64,000 nt of DNA from contig CAYTOA010000006.1 of the NCBI GenBank assembly GCA_964439265.1, positions 1 through 64,000 of the forward strand, written 5' to 3'. A model generated the notes under the pieces. It searched no databases. It was not told where the DNA came from and worked only from the letters and a program-made list of their open reading frames with translations. Made by a program: the position numbers and the translations under genes. The stretch's first letter is position 1, and the number at the start of each line of letters is the position of its first letter. Shown here in pieces: positions 8,928 through 17,402 of the stretch. Source of the DNA: JAGVPT01 sp964439265 (lineage in GTDB: Bacteria > Bacteroidota > Ignavibacteria > UBA10030 > UBA8401).

Positions 8928-10865
8928 TTATTTGTCGTCCACTACCTCGAAGTCGGCGTTCTCCACTTTCTTATCATCTTTCTTTTCGGATGACGCCTGT
9001 TGACCCGGTCCGGGACCCTGATCCGGAGCCGCTTGGCCACCCGGTTGCGGGCCGGCTTGTTTCGCAGCCTCGTACATCTTGGTGGAAGCCTCATTCCAAA
9101 TAGCATTCAATGCTTCCGTCTTGGCTTTGATATCAGCCGCAATATTCGCTTTGATTGCCTCTTCGAGCGCCGTTGCCGCCGACTCAAGTTTTGTTTTCGT
9201 TTCGGCATCCATCTTCTCGCCAAGATCCTTCACTTGTTTCCGCGTCGAGAAGACAAGATTGTCGGCCTGGTTCTTCAGCTCGATCTCTTCTTTTCGTTTC
9301 GCATCCTCCGCCGAGTGAGCCTGTGCGTCCTTCTTCATCTTTTCCACTTCTTCCTTGCTCAAACCCGAGGATGAAGTAATGCGGATGCTTTGCTCTTTGT
9401 TTGTTGCCTTATCTTTCGCAAGAACATGCAGCATTCCGTTTGCATCGATGTCGAAGATGACTTCAACCTGAGGAACGCCCCTCGGTGCCGGAGGAATACC
9501 ATCGAGATGGAATCTTCCCAGCGTGCGGTTGTCGCTTGCAAGCGGCCGTTCTCCCTGGAGGATATGGATCTCGACCGACGTCTGGCTGTCCGATGCCGTG
9601 CTGAAGACTTCGCTTTTTCGGGTCGGAATTGTCGTGTTTGCGTCGATCAACTTTGTCATCACGCTGCCGAGCGTCTCGATTCCGAGCGAGAGCGGCGTAA
9701 TATCGAGCAGCAGCACATCCGTGACGTCGCCGGAAAGAACGCCGCCCTGGATTGCGGCACCGACAGCGACGACTTCATCGGGGTTCACGCCCTTATGCCC
9801 TTCTTTTCCAAAAATATCCTTCACGAGTTGCTGAACGCGCGGGACGCGTGTCATGCCGCCGACGAGTATGATCTCGTCGATCTGGTTCGGCTGCAGATTC
9901 GCGTCCTTTAATGCTCTTTCAACCGGGGGAATACATTTCTTGATCAGGTCGTCGACAAGCTGCTCGAATTTTGCCCTCGTGAGGTTTAAATTCAAATGCT
10001 TCGGTCCTTCCGCCGTTGCAGTAACAAACGGCAGATTGATCTCCGTCTGGTTCAATTGCGAAAGTTCCATCTTTGCTTTTTCAGCGGCTTCACGCAATCG
10101 CTGCAGCGCCATCGGATCTTTGCGGAGGTCGATACTGTCGGACTTCTTAAACTCGTCGGCGATGTAGTCGACCAATCGCTGGTCGAAGTTATCTCCTCCG
10201 AGATGCGTATCGCCGTTCGTCGACTTCACTTCAAACACGCCGTCGCCGAGCTCGAGAACCGAAATATCGAAAGTTCCGCCGCCGAGATCGAAGACGGCTA
10301 CCTTGGAATCTTTGTGTTTCTTGTCCAAACCGTACGCCAGTGCGGCGGCGGTAGGCTCATTGATGATGCGCCGGACGGTCAATCCCGCGATCTCGCCTGC
10401 TTCTTTTGTTGCCTGACGCTGGGCATCGTTGAAATACGCCGGGACCGTGATAACCGCCTCGGTCACCTTTTGTCCCAAATAGTCTTCCGCCGTTTGTTTC
10501 ATTTTCTGGAGGATCATCGCAGAAATTTCCGGGGGTGAATAGACACGGTCCCCGATTTGAACACGGGCGGTATTGCTCTCTCCCGTTACAACTTTATACG
10601 GAATGAGCTTCATCTCTTCGTTCACTTCATTCATGAACCTTCCCATGAAGCGCTTAATTGAGAAAACCGTGTTCTGAGAGTTCGTCACCGCCTGCCGCTT
10701 TGCAGGCTGGCCAACCAGACGTTCGCCGTTCTTTGCAAAGGCAACCACTGAAGGTGTTGTCCGCATTCCTTCGGCGTTTGCAATTACCACCGGGTCATTC
10801 CCCTCCATCACTGCAACGACGGAATTTGTTGTTCCAAGATCAATGCCGATTATTTTTCCAGCCAT
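8928..10865 (-). CDS. dnaK: Chaperone protein DnaK (Hsp70)
   Basis: 645 residues from ATG 10865, chosen because AAAGGAG sits nine bases upstream and because MAGKIIGIDLGTTNSVVAVM is the canonical N terminus; an in-frame ATG 87 bases further upstream is not needed. The ATPase domain shows IGIDLGTTNSVV, AVITVPAYFNDAQRQATK, AVFDLGGGTFDIS and ILVGGMTRVP. The substrate-binding domain begins at about 390 after the VLLLDITPLSLGIETLG linker, and the C-terminal tail is Gly/Pro/Gln-rich with the conserved acidic end VENADFEVVDDK. It folds nascent and stress-damaged proteins with DnaJ/GrpE, neither of which is in this window, and hands aggregates to ClpB encoded downstream. Its leader region contains a small palindrome (11021-11033) but no CIRCE element. 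Confidence 0.98.
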   Translation of the reverse strand: MAGKIIGIDLGTTNSVVAVMEGNDPVVIANAEGMRTTPSVVAFAKNGERLVGQPAKRQAVTNSQNTVFSIKRFMGRFMNEVNEEMKLIPYKVVTGESNTARVQIGDRVYSPPEISAMILQKMKQTAEDYLGQKVTEAVITVPAYFNDAQRQATKEAGEIAGLTVRRIINEPTAAALAYGLDKKHKDSKVAVFDLGGGTFDISVLELGDGVFEVKSTNGDTHLGGDNFDQRLVDYIADEFKKSDSIDLRKDPMALQRLREAAEKAKMELSQLNQTEINLPFVTATAEGPKHLNLNLTRAKFEQLVDDLIKKCIPPVERALKDANLQPNQIDEIILVGGMTRVPRVQQLVKDIFGKEGHKGVNPDEVVAVGAAIQGGVLSGDVTDVLLLDITPLSLGIETLGSVMTKLIDANTTIPTRKSEVFSTASDSQTSVEIHILQGERPLASDNRTLGRFHLDGIPPAPRGVPQVEVIFDIDANGMLHVLAKDKATNKEQSIRITSSSGLSKEEVEKMKKDAQAHSAEDAKRKEEIELKNQADNLVFSTRKQVKDLGEKMDAETKTKLESAATALEEAIKANIAADIKAKTEALNAIWNEASTKMYEAAKQAGPQPGGQAAPDQGPGPGQQASSEKKDDKKVENADFEVVDDK

Positions 10866-11020
10866 AATAGATTCTCCTTTGAAGAAAAGATTTTGATATT
10901 CCTGATAAACCTTGTTGACAGATGAAATGTTTTCTAAATTGATTGCAACCATTGTGCCAAGCTAATACTGAATTATTGAGCTAATTTCGATGGTTTTTGA
11001 AACTAACCAGGGGCCGGAAT

Positions 11021-11057
11021 TGCCACAATGGCAGGACTGACATGCTATTTCCTGACA
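11021..11057. promoter_or_regulatory. Palindrome and direct repeats in the dnaK / M28 peptidase divergent region
   Basis: The 317-base region 10866-11182 lies between the divergent dnaK and peptidase genes and holds no credible gene. TGCCA-CAA-TGGCA (11021-11033) is a perfect 5-bp inverted repeat, followed by two copies of CTGACA (11037-11042 and 11052-11057) spaced 15 bases apart. This could be a heat-shock operator or alternative-sigma promoter for dnaK, but that is inference. The HrcA/CIRCE consensus (TTAGCACTC-N9-GAGTGCTAA) is absent. On the plus strand TTGACT (11109) with TTACCT 17 bases later is a weak candidate promoter for the peptidase. Confidence 0.35.
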
Positions 11058-11182
11058 AAACCATGAAGAGTTGTCAACTTGGCGGAACGAGTGACTTCAA
11101 ATGATCTCTTGACTTTTCGCGTAAGAATTCGTTACCTTGAGGCAAAATTTTTTCACCGTCAAATTGAATTGCAAACGGCTGC

Positions 11183-12817
11183 ATGAGAAAGCAATATCTC
11201 CCGGCTCTAATTTTTATTTGCGAAGTTCTTTTAGTAGTGGGTACGCTGTACGCTGGCGGTCCGAATGCGCTTGGCTTGGATGCGATGAAGTTGATCACAC
11301 CAGAACGATTGCGAGCGCAATTGACGCTCATTTCCTCGGATGAATTCGAAGGACGAGAAACTTCATATCGCGGACAGAAATTGGCCGCGTTATATCTTGC
11401 TTCGCAATTTGAGCTCATGGGTTTACAGCCTGCCGGAGACAGCGGAACCTACTATCAACATTTTCCCGTTGTTCATATCAGTGTTGACGCCAGAAGTTTC
11501 ATAACAACGTCGACTCCGACGGCAACGAAAGAATGGCGAGAGTTTGGCGAACAGTATATCCCCTATGCATCCGGCAATGACACAACCGTTTCCGGAAATG
11601 TTGAGTTTGTCGGATATGGAATTAATTCAACGGCTTTGCGATACACTGAGTATGATTCGAAAAAAGATTTCGGCGGAAAGATCGTTCTCCTGCTTCGCGG
11701 AACACCTCGGGAAGGCGATTCGACCGGTAATTTTGCCGGCAACAGATCGGAGGGCTCGATCTTCGCAAAGAGAATTTACGCTCAGCGGTGCGGCGCGGCG
11801 GCGCTTTTGATTGTCGAAGATTTGAATGGAAGGTTGATGAAAGATGCACTCGAAGAGCGGAAGGACGATCTCATACGCGGCATGATCACGATCCCACAGC
11901 GCATACGCCAAAGCATACCGATGTTCTCGATCAGCAGTGAGCTAGCGGACGAATTGTTGCGTCCGTCCGGAAAGACCGTCGAAGAATTGCAGCATGAGAT
12001 TGATTCAACCAGGAGACCGGATTCATTTACGGTCGAAGGAGCGCGGGTGACGCTTACTCTGACAATGCACCATGAAGATGTCTTGTCCGAAAACGTCGTC
12101 GGGATTCTCCCAGGCTCCGACTCATTGTTAAAAGAAGAGTATGTGGTATTTTCGGCTCATCACGATCACCTCGGCAAGAACATTGTGACGGGCGAGATCT
12201 ATAATGGCGCCGATGACGACGGTTCAGGTACGAGTTCACTTCTTGAGATCGCCCATGCGTTCACAACAATAACGCCAAGGCCGAAACGGAGCCTACTCTT
12301 TCTTTCTGTTTCCGGAGAAGAAAAAGGACTTCTCGGATCACTCTTCTATACTGAGCATCCATCGGTCCCGCTGGACAAAACTGTGACTGACCTCAATGTC
12401 GATATGATCGGCAGATTCGACCCGGAGCATGAAAAGATAAACGATACCAATTACGTCTACGTCATCGGATCGGACAAACTCAGCTCCGAACTGGATTCTA
12501 TCGGCAGGAAAGCGAACGACGAGAGCGTTCACCTCAACCTGGACTACACGTACGACGATGAGGCCGAGCCGCACCAATACTACCGGCGGAGCGACCACTA
12601 TAATTTTGCAAGGAAGAATATCCCCGTCATTTTCTATTTCGACGGAGAACACGCAGACTATCATCAGCCGACGGATAAAATCGACAAGATCAATTTTGGG
12701 ATTCTCACAAAACGGACTCGATTAGTATTTTACACGGGATGGAAAGTCGCCTCAGACCCGTTGCGCCCTGCCGTGGACAAGGGAGGATTCACTTCACCCC
12801 TCTCCCGGAAGAGATGA
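11183..12817 (+). CDS. Secreted M28 family zinc peptidase with PA-like insert
   Basis: 544 residues with an N-terminal hydrophobic signal (YLPALIFICEVLLVVGTLYA). Residues 120-290 look like a protease-associated insert (FVGYGINS, KIVLLLRGTPREGD). The M28 catalytic domain follows: FSAHHDHLGK (metal His/Asp, about 326-329), GADDDGSGTSSLLE (bridging Asp), SVSGEEKGLLGS (catalytic Glu and metal Glu, about 378), VDMIGRFD, and a C-terminal His in EHADYHQPTDKID. Such enzymes are exported aminopeptidases that trim peptides outside the cytoplasm. birA overlaps its stop codon (ATGA, 12814-12817), so the two are translated in tandem, although no functional link is obvious. Confidence 0.9.
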   Translation: MRKQYLPALIFICEVLLVVGTLYAGGPNALGLDAMKLITPERLRAQLTLISSDEFEGRETSYRGQKLAALYLASQFELMGLQPAGDSGTYYQHFPVVHISVDARSFITTSTPTATKEWREFGEQYIPYASGNDTTVSGNVEFVGYGINSTALRYTEYDSKKDFGGKIVLLLRGTPREGDSTGNFAGNRSEGSIFAKRIYAQRCGAAALLIVEDLNGRLMKDALEERKDDLIRGMITIPQRIRQSIPMFSISSELADELLRPSGKTVEELQHEIDSTRRPDSFTVEGARVTLTLTMHHEDVLSENVVGILPGSDSLLKEEYVVFSAHHDHLGKNIVTGEIYNGADDDGSGTSSLLEIAHAFTTITPRPKRSLLFLSVSGEEKGLLGSLFYTEHPSVPLDKTVTDLNVDMIGRFDPEHEKINDTNYVYVIGSDKLSSELDSIGRKANDESVHLNLDYTYDDEAEPHQYYRRSDHYNFARKNIPVIFYFDGEHADYHQPTDKIDKINFGILTKRTRLVFYTGWKVASDPLRPAVDKGGFTSPLSRKR

Positions 12818-13593
12818 TAACTGAACAGGACATACGAACGTCCCTGCGCACACAGTACCTTGGACAACGGATTTATTCTTTAGACACGATCGATTCGACA
12901 AATACATTTGCCCGGTCATTGAACGAAGATGAATGTCCAGATGGGACACTGATTGTTGCCGATCAACAAACCGCGGGCAAAGGACGTCAGGGGCGTCAGT
13001 GGCAATCGCAAAAGGGGATGAACCTGCTCTTTAGTCTCGTGACCCGACCTCTTTTTGTTCATGATAAGGTCCGGGTGCTTCCTTTTGCTGCTGCGCTCGC
13101 GACGGCGGACGGAATCGAACAGGAAACGAAGTCAGCGATCGAATGCAAATGGCCTAACGATTTGCTCATCGACGGCAAAAAAGTCGCAGGCATGTTGATC
13201 GAAACGACGACGCAAAGCGATGCCGTCCTGACCGTGATCCTCGGTATCGGTATCAACGTGAATCAAACCGATTTTGCCGACGATATTAAAGATAAGGCGA
13301 CGTCGTTGAAGCTGCATGCGCAGCAGGATATCGACCGGGTCCGCCTGCTCTGTGCCATCCTGGCGGAATTAGAGTACCGGTTCGACCAGCTTCGCCATTT
13401 TTCGCCTCAGATCCTTCTCGACGAGTGGAAACAGCGCGCAACGATGTTAGGCTCGGAAATTACCCTCGTCGAGCATCGTACCTCGATCAGGGCGAAGGCG
13501 GTAGACGTGGCACCTGACGGCGCACTCATCATCGAGGAATCCGACGGCACACGCCGTCAGGTTTTTGCCGGCGATGTGTCAATTGTGCAATAG
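12814..13593 (+). CDS. birA: Biotin--[acetyl-CoA-carboxylase] ligase, monofunctional
   Basis: 259 residues from the ATG at 12814, which overlaps the preceding TGA and is preceded by GGAAGAG; an earlier in-frame ATG (12739) lies inside the peptidase gene and is rejected. The catalytic domain shows LDTIDSTNTFAR, the biotinyl-AMP loop GKGRQGRQWQS, and CKWPNDLLIDGKKVAGMLIE with the conserved KWPND and active-site lysine, ending in the small SH3-like C-terminal domain (VEHRTSIRAKAV...). It activates biotin with ATP and transfers it to the carboxyl carrier protein. There is no N-terminal helix-turn-helix, so unlike E. coli BirA it should not be a repressor. It lies directly upstream of coaX, a frequent pairing. 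Confidence 0.95.
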   Translation: MITEQDIRTSLRTQYLGQRIYSLDTIDSTNTFARSLNEDECPDGTLIVADQQTAGKGRQGRQWQSQKGMNLLFSLVTRPLFVHDKVRVLPFAAALATADGIEQETKSAIECKWPNDLLIDGKKVAGMLIETTTQSDAVLTVILGIGINVNQTDFADDIKDKATSLKLHAQQDIDRVRLLCAILAELEYRFDQLRHFSPQILLDEWKQRATMLGSEITLVEHRTSIRAKAVDVAPDGALIIEESDGTRRQVFAGDVSIVQ

Positions 13594-13670
13594 CGTATCG
13601 ACAATCTCCTTGGGAGAGTCGATCTTAAACTTAGAAATGTATTCACTCATCACTAACAAATCAGACCATC

Positions 13671-14447
13671 ATGATACTAGCAGTCGACATTGGTAACACG
13701 CACACAGTATTCGGGATCTACGATAAGAAGAAACTGCTCGGCGACTGGCGCGTCACGAGCTTTGTTACGCGCACCGAAGATGAATTCGGCGCGCTGGTCC
13801 GGAATTTTTGCCAGGACGCAGGAATTGCCGTAAAGAAGATATCGGCATTCGGAATTTCATCCGTCGTTCCAAATCTCACCGATGTCATGCAGCGGATGTC
13901 GAAAAAATATTTTTCGATCGAACCTGTCGTCGTCTCAACTTCCATCCCTCTCGGAATCACCGTCCTTGTCGACGACCCGTCTTCCGTGGGAGCTGACCGC
14001 CTCTGCAACGCGGTCGCCGGATATGCCAAGTATAAAGGTCCGCTCGTGATCGTTGATTTCGGGACCGCGACGACGTTCGATGTCATCTCAAAAAAGGGGG
14101 AGTATCTCGGCGGTGTTATTGCGCCGGGAATTGAAACCTCCGCTGCCGAATTGCACCGGCGTGCGGCAAAACTGCCGAAGATCGACATTCACTTCCCGAA
14201 GACAATCATCGGAAAAAACACCGTGAGCAGCATGCAATCTGGGATTCTTTACGGCGCTTTGGATTCTATGGAGACGATGATTCGGCGCATTTCAAAGGAG
14301 ATCGACGACTATCCGACCGTCGTTGCCACGGGAGGATTTTCCGGTCTGATGATGAATCATACGAAAATCATCAACAAGCATGAGCCGACGCTCGTGCTGG
14401 AGGGAATTCGGATCATTGTGGAGAAGATGACGACAAAAAAGAAATGA
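13671..14447 (+). CDS. coaX: Type III pantothenate kinase
   Basis: 258 residues, the usual CoaX length. ASKHA-fold motifs: MILAVDIGNTHTVFGIYD (phosphate 1), SVGADRLCNAVAG (pantothenate pocket and catalytic Asp), LVIVDFGTATTFDVI (phosphate 2), APGIETSAAELHRRAAKLP, and VVATGGFSGLM (adenosine motif). It phosphorylates pantothenate in the first step of CoA synthesis, needs a monovalent cation, and is not feedback-inhibited by CoA. It lies 77 bases after birA on the same strand. 14448-14568 downstream carries only a weak GTTGTG/CACAAC inverted repeat between convergent genes. Confidence 0.96.
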   Translation: MILAVDIGNTHTVFGIYDKKKLLGDWRVTSFVTRTEDEFGALVRNFCQDAGIAVKKISAFGISSVVPNLTDVMQRMSKKYFSIEPVVVSTSIPLGITVLVDDPSSVGADRLCNAVAGYAKYKGPLVIVDFGTATTFDVISKKGEYLGGVIAPGIETSAAELHRRAAKLPKIDIHFPKTIIGKNTVSSMQSGILYGALDSMETMIRRISKEIDDYPTVVATGGFSGLMMNHTKIINKHEPTLVLEGIRIIVEKMTTKKK

Positions 14448-14568
14448 CGCCTCGCTAATACTCAAAGAAATTCTGGAATGCGATAGACCGCTGTTGTGAG
14501 CGAATAACACAACAAGAAGACATTCTAGAGAAGGTCATCTGAAGAGTTGCAGTGTGCGGACCACATCA

Positions 14569-15810
14569 CTACTTCAGGAGCATCATTGTTTTTGATTCGG
14601 TATATGAGCTCGTTCCATCCGATAACGTCAAACGATAAATATACACTCCGCTTGCAAACCCTGAAGCGTTGAATTCCACGGAATACTCTCCCGGATTCCT
14701 CCGCTCGTGCACGAGCTTGCGCACAAGTTGACCCAGCACATCATAAACGCCGACTTCAACGTCCCCGCTGCGAGCAACGCGATAATAGATTCGTGTCGCG
14801 GGATTGAATGGATTCGGATAGTTCTGCTCGAGGGAATTCGTCAAAGGAACCAAATTCTTCTTTTCATCAACAGAGAGCAGCGTTGATGTAATACTTTGAA
14901 AAACCCCACCGCCCAGGGTTCCTGCATAAACATATCCCGCCGAATCAATTGCAATACAATACGTCTCTAAAGTTGTCAAACCATTGTTAAGAGGGTTCCA
15001 GATCACGCTGTCCCTGTCGTGATAAAAGACTCCACTATCACTCGCGGCAAATACTCTTCCGCGCCCGTTAAAAGCAAAACCGTTGATCGTGCCATGGGGT
15101 AAACCGGAATTTTCGATCGTCCAATGGTTCCCAGTATCTGCCGAAAAATAAACACCTCCGTTTTCTATTGCAGCATAAACATTCCCGTTCGAATCTCCCC
15201 CGATTGCAGAGTGAAAGGGAATAGCCTGAGGGGCATCAAACATATCCTTCCACGTCATGCCATGGTCAGTAGATCGATAGATGCTGGACCAATTTGAAAG
15301 ATAATACATTCCGAGAGGGGTGCGTGCCATTGGCCCAAGTCCCGGAGGAGACATCCAAAAAATCGATGTCCATGTGATTCCATCATCGGTTGAACGAAAA
15401 GCTCCAGCCATCCATTCTACGGCAAAAATATCGCCGTTAGGATCTGCGGTGAGGGATTGGAGTTGGAAGGCTCCCATGCTTGTCGAGGCCCAAGTCTTAC
15501 CGCTATCAGTCGAGCGATGGACGACGCTATCGGGCAAAGAAGTAAAAAACGTCCCTGCTGCCGAAATGCAAATCACCGGTGTGCTCATTCCTTGAAGCGC
15601 GAACGACGACCAGGAATTTCCGTGGTCTGTAGATCGGTAAATACCGTCGGTCGACCCGCTGTAGATTACATTATGGGAGCCTACCGTCAAGGACCCCACA
15701 ACGTCTCCTGATGGACCGTTGGCGGGCTTCCAGAAATTAGTTTGGGAAAAAATCGTAGAACAAGAAAAAAGACACGCGACGGAAATGAACAAACATGAGC
15801 GAAGAGACAT
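14569..15810 (-). CDS. T9SS-exported beta-propeller (Asp-box repeat) protein
   Basis: 413 residues. A signal peptide (MSLRSCLFISVACLFSCSTIFSQ) is followed by at least five Asp-box repeats of the form S-x-D-x-G-x-x-W (STDHGNSWSSF, STDSGKTWAS, STDDGITWTS, STDHGMTWKD, SADTGNHWTI), which build a sialidase/sortilin-like propeller. The C-terminal 90 residues are a type IX sorting domain: LEQNYPNPFNPATRI, VYDVLGQLVRKLV, GEYSVEFNASGFASGVYIYRL. The product should cross the outer membrane through the Por/Gld system and stay on the surface or be released. The ligand or enzymatic role is unknown. AAAGGAGG seven bases before the ATG is one of the strongest ribosome sites in the window. It stands alone between coaX and the nuo operon. 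Confidence 0.88.
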   Translation of the reverse strand: MSLRSCLFISVACLFSCSTIFSQTNFWKPANGPSGDVVGSLTVGSHNVIYSGSTDGIYRSTDHGNSWSSFALQGMSTPVICISAAGTFFTSLPDSVVHRSTDSGKTWASTSMGAFQLQSLTADPNGDIFAVEWMAGAFRSTDDGITWTSIFWMSPPGLGPMARTPLGMYYLSNWSSIYRSTDHGMTWKDMFDAPQAIPFHSAIGGDSNGNVYAAIENGGVYFSADTGNHWTIENSGLPHGTINGFAFNGRGRVFAASDSGVFYHDRDSVIWNPLNNGLTTLETYCIAIDSAGYVYAGTLGGGVFQSITSTLLSVDEKKNLVPLTNSLEQNYPNPFNPATRIYYRVARSGDVEVGVYDVLGQLVRKLVHERRNPGEYSVEFNASGFASGVYIYRLTLSDGTSSYTESKTMMLLK

Positions 15811-15881
15811 GACCCCCTCCTTTCGAAACCGAGCGGTACCGACTTTATCTAAATCACTCTATTAGAACAAAGAAAAATGCA

Positions 15882-17375
15882 TCATTTCACACCGAACATC
15901 GCAACGGAAGCTTGCGCAAACTCTACAAGCGGACCGAAGTAAAGGCCGAGCGCGAGGGTCGGGACGAGGAGGATGACCAGCAGAACGATGTTTGACGCTT
16001 CGAAGGCCAACGGTTCGGCCGAGGCCTCAGCGTCACGAAGAAACATATTGCGGAAGATCCTGACATAGTAGTACAGCGACACAACGCTGTTCAACGCGCC
16101 AACAATCGCTAGCCAGATCAGCTTGGCTCTGATCAGCGCCGCGAACAAATATAGTTTTCCGATAAAGCCGGCGGTCGGCGGCAATCCGGTAAGAGAGACA
16201 AGGAATATTGCCATTGCCACTGCGAGGAACGGTGCTCTCGATCCGAGTCCTTTGTAATCCCGAATCTCCTCGCTTCCCGTCTTGTTGGATACAAGCATCA
16301 CAACGTAAAAGGCGCCGAGGTTCATAAACAAATATACCACAAAATAGATCATCGTCGCAGCGAAGCCGTCGTTCCCCAGAACCACGAGACCCAGCAGCAT
16401 GTAACCGGCCTGGGCAATGCTGGAGTATGCAAGCAGCCGCTTGACGTTGTCCTGCCAGATGGCAACAAGGTTGCCGAGCGTCATCGTCAGGACAGAAATA
16501 ATGATCAGTACATTTGTCAGCTCAAATCCCTTGACTGTCGTCCACAATCCGACGGTACTATTCAGGACGGCTGTATTGCTGAACGTCACCTTCAAAAAGC
16601 GCATCAGCATGGCAAATCCAGCGGCCTTCGAGCCGACCGAGAGAAACGCTGTGATAGTGACAGGAGCGCCTTCATACACGTCGGGCGTCCAAAAATGGAA
16701 GGGCACCGCTGAGATTTTGTACCCGAAACCGGCGAGCGCCAGAATGCCGGCGATGAGCAATGCAAGTTTCCCGCCGCCTCCCTGCGACAAAACCTGATTG
16801 ATCGAATAAATGTCAAGCGAACCTGTCAGACCGTAAATAATGGATATGCCGTACACCATGAATCCCGAAGAGAGGGCGCCGTAAATCACATACTTCAACG
16901 AAGCCTCGGCTGAATTGGGAACTTCCTTGGAGAATCCGGCGAGGATGTACGAGCTAATGCTCGTCAATTCGAGCGAAAGATACATCATGAGGAGGTTGGA
17001 GGAACCCACCATCAAAAACATTCCCGTCGTCATCGCAACGAGGAGCGCGTAGTACTCGCCTATACGCCGCGGCGATGCATTCACTTCATTTGACGCCAAT
17101 GAAAACATCACGATGAGAAGCGCGCTCGCGATGATGACGAATTTGAAAAAGATGGAGAATGGATCGACCGCCAGCATGCCGTTGAAGATCGAAACGCTGA
17201 CTCCCATTTCATCGACGACGTAATACGCCGTTGCAGCAAAGCCGCCGAGCACGATTCCGGCAACGATCGCTTTTCGTTTAGACACCAGGTCGGCGACGAT
17301 CGCACTGAGCAACGTGAAAACAAGCGCGAACTCGGGCCGGACGAGGCCTAGACTATGTAAGATTTGATCAAGCAT
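15882..17375 (-). CDS. nuoN: NADH-quinone oxidoreductase subunit N
   Basis: 497 residues, about fourteen membrane helices, one of three Mrp-antiporter-like proton channels of the complex I membrane arm. Family motifs include SLELTSISSYILAGF, ASLKYVIYGALSSGFMVYG (the lysine of helix 7), FKIS-type YKISAVPFHFWTPDVYEGAP, and LLAYSSIAQAGYMLLG. It is the last gene of the nuo run, 27 bases after nuoM. No terminator is obvious in 15811-15881. Confidence 0.96.
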   Translation of the reverse strand: MLDQILHSLGLVRPEFALVFTLLSAIVADLVSKRKAIVAGIVLGGFAATAYYVVDEMGVSVSIFNGMLAVDPFSIFFKFVIIASALLIVMFSLASNEVNASPRRIGEYYALLVAMTTGMFLMVGSSNLLMMYLSLELTSISSYILAGFSKEVPNSAEASLKYVIYGALSSGFMVYGISIIYGLTGSLDIYSINQVLSQGGGGKLALLIAGILALAGFGYKISAVPFHFWTPDVYEGAPVTITAFLSVGSKAAGFAMLMRFLKVTFSNTAVLNSTVGLWTTVKGFELTNVLIIISVLTMTLGNLVAIWQDNVKRLLAYSSIAQAGYMLLGLVVLGNDGFAATMIYFVVYLFMNLGAFYVVMLVSNKTGSEEIRDYKGLGSRAPFLAVAMAIFLVSLTGLPPTAGFIGKLYLFAALIRAKLIWLAIVGALNSVVSLYYYVRIFRNMFLRDAEASAEPLAFEASNIVLLVILLVPTLALGLYFGPLVEFAQASVAMFGVK

Positions 17376-17402
17376 GTGGATAGATATTCTTTCATGGTAA
17401 AA

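Noticed and set aside
10866..10952. N-terminal extension of DnaK (29 residues)
   Set aside because: The canonical start MAGKIIGIDLG has a strong AAAGGAG site; the extension has no homologue I know and lies in the leader.
10866..11182. CIRCE element before dnaK
   Set aside because: TTAGCACTC...GAGTGCTAA is not present on either strand.
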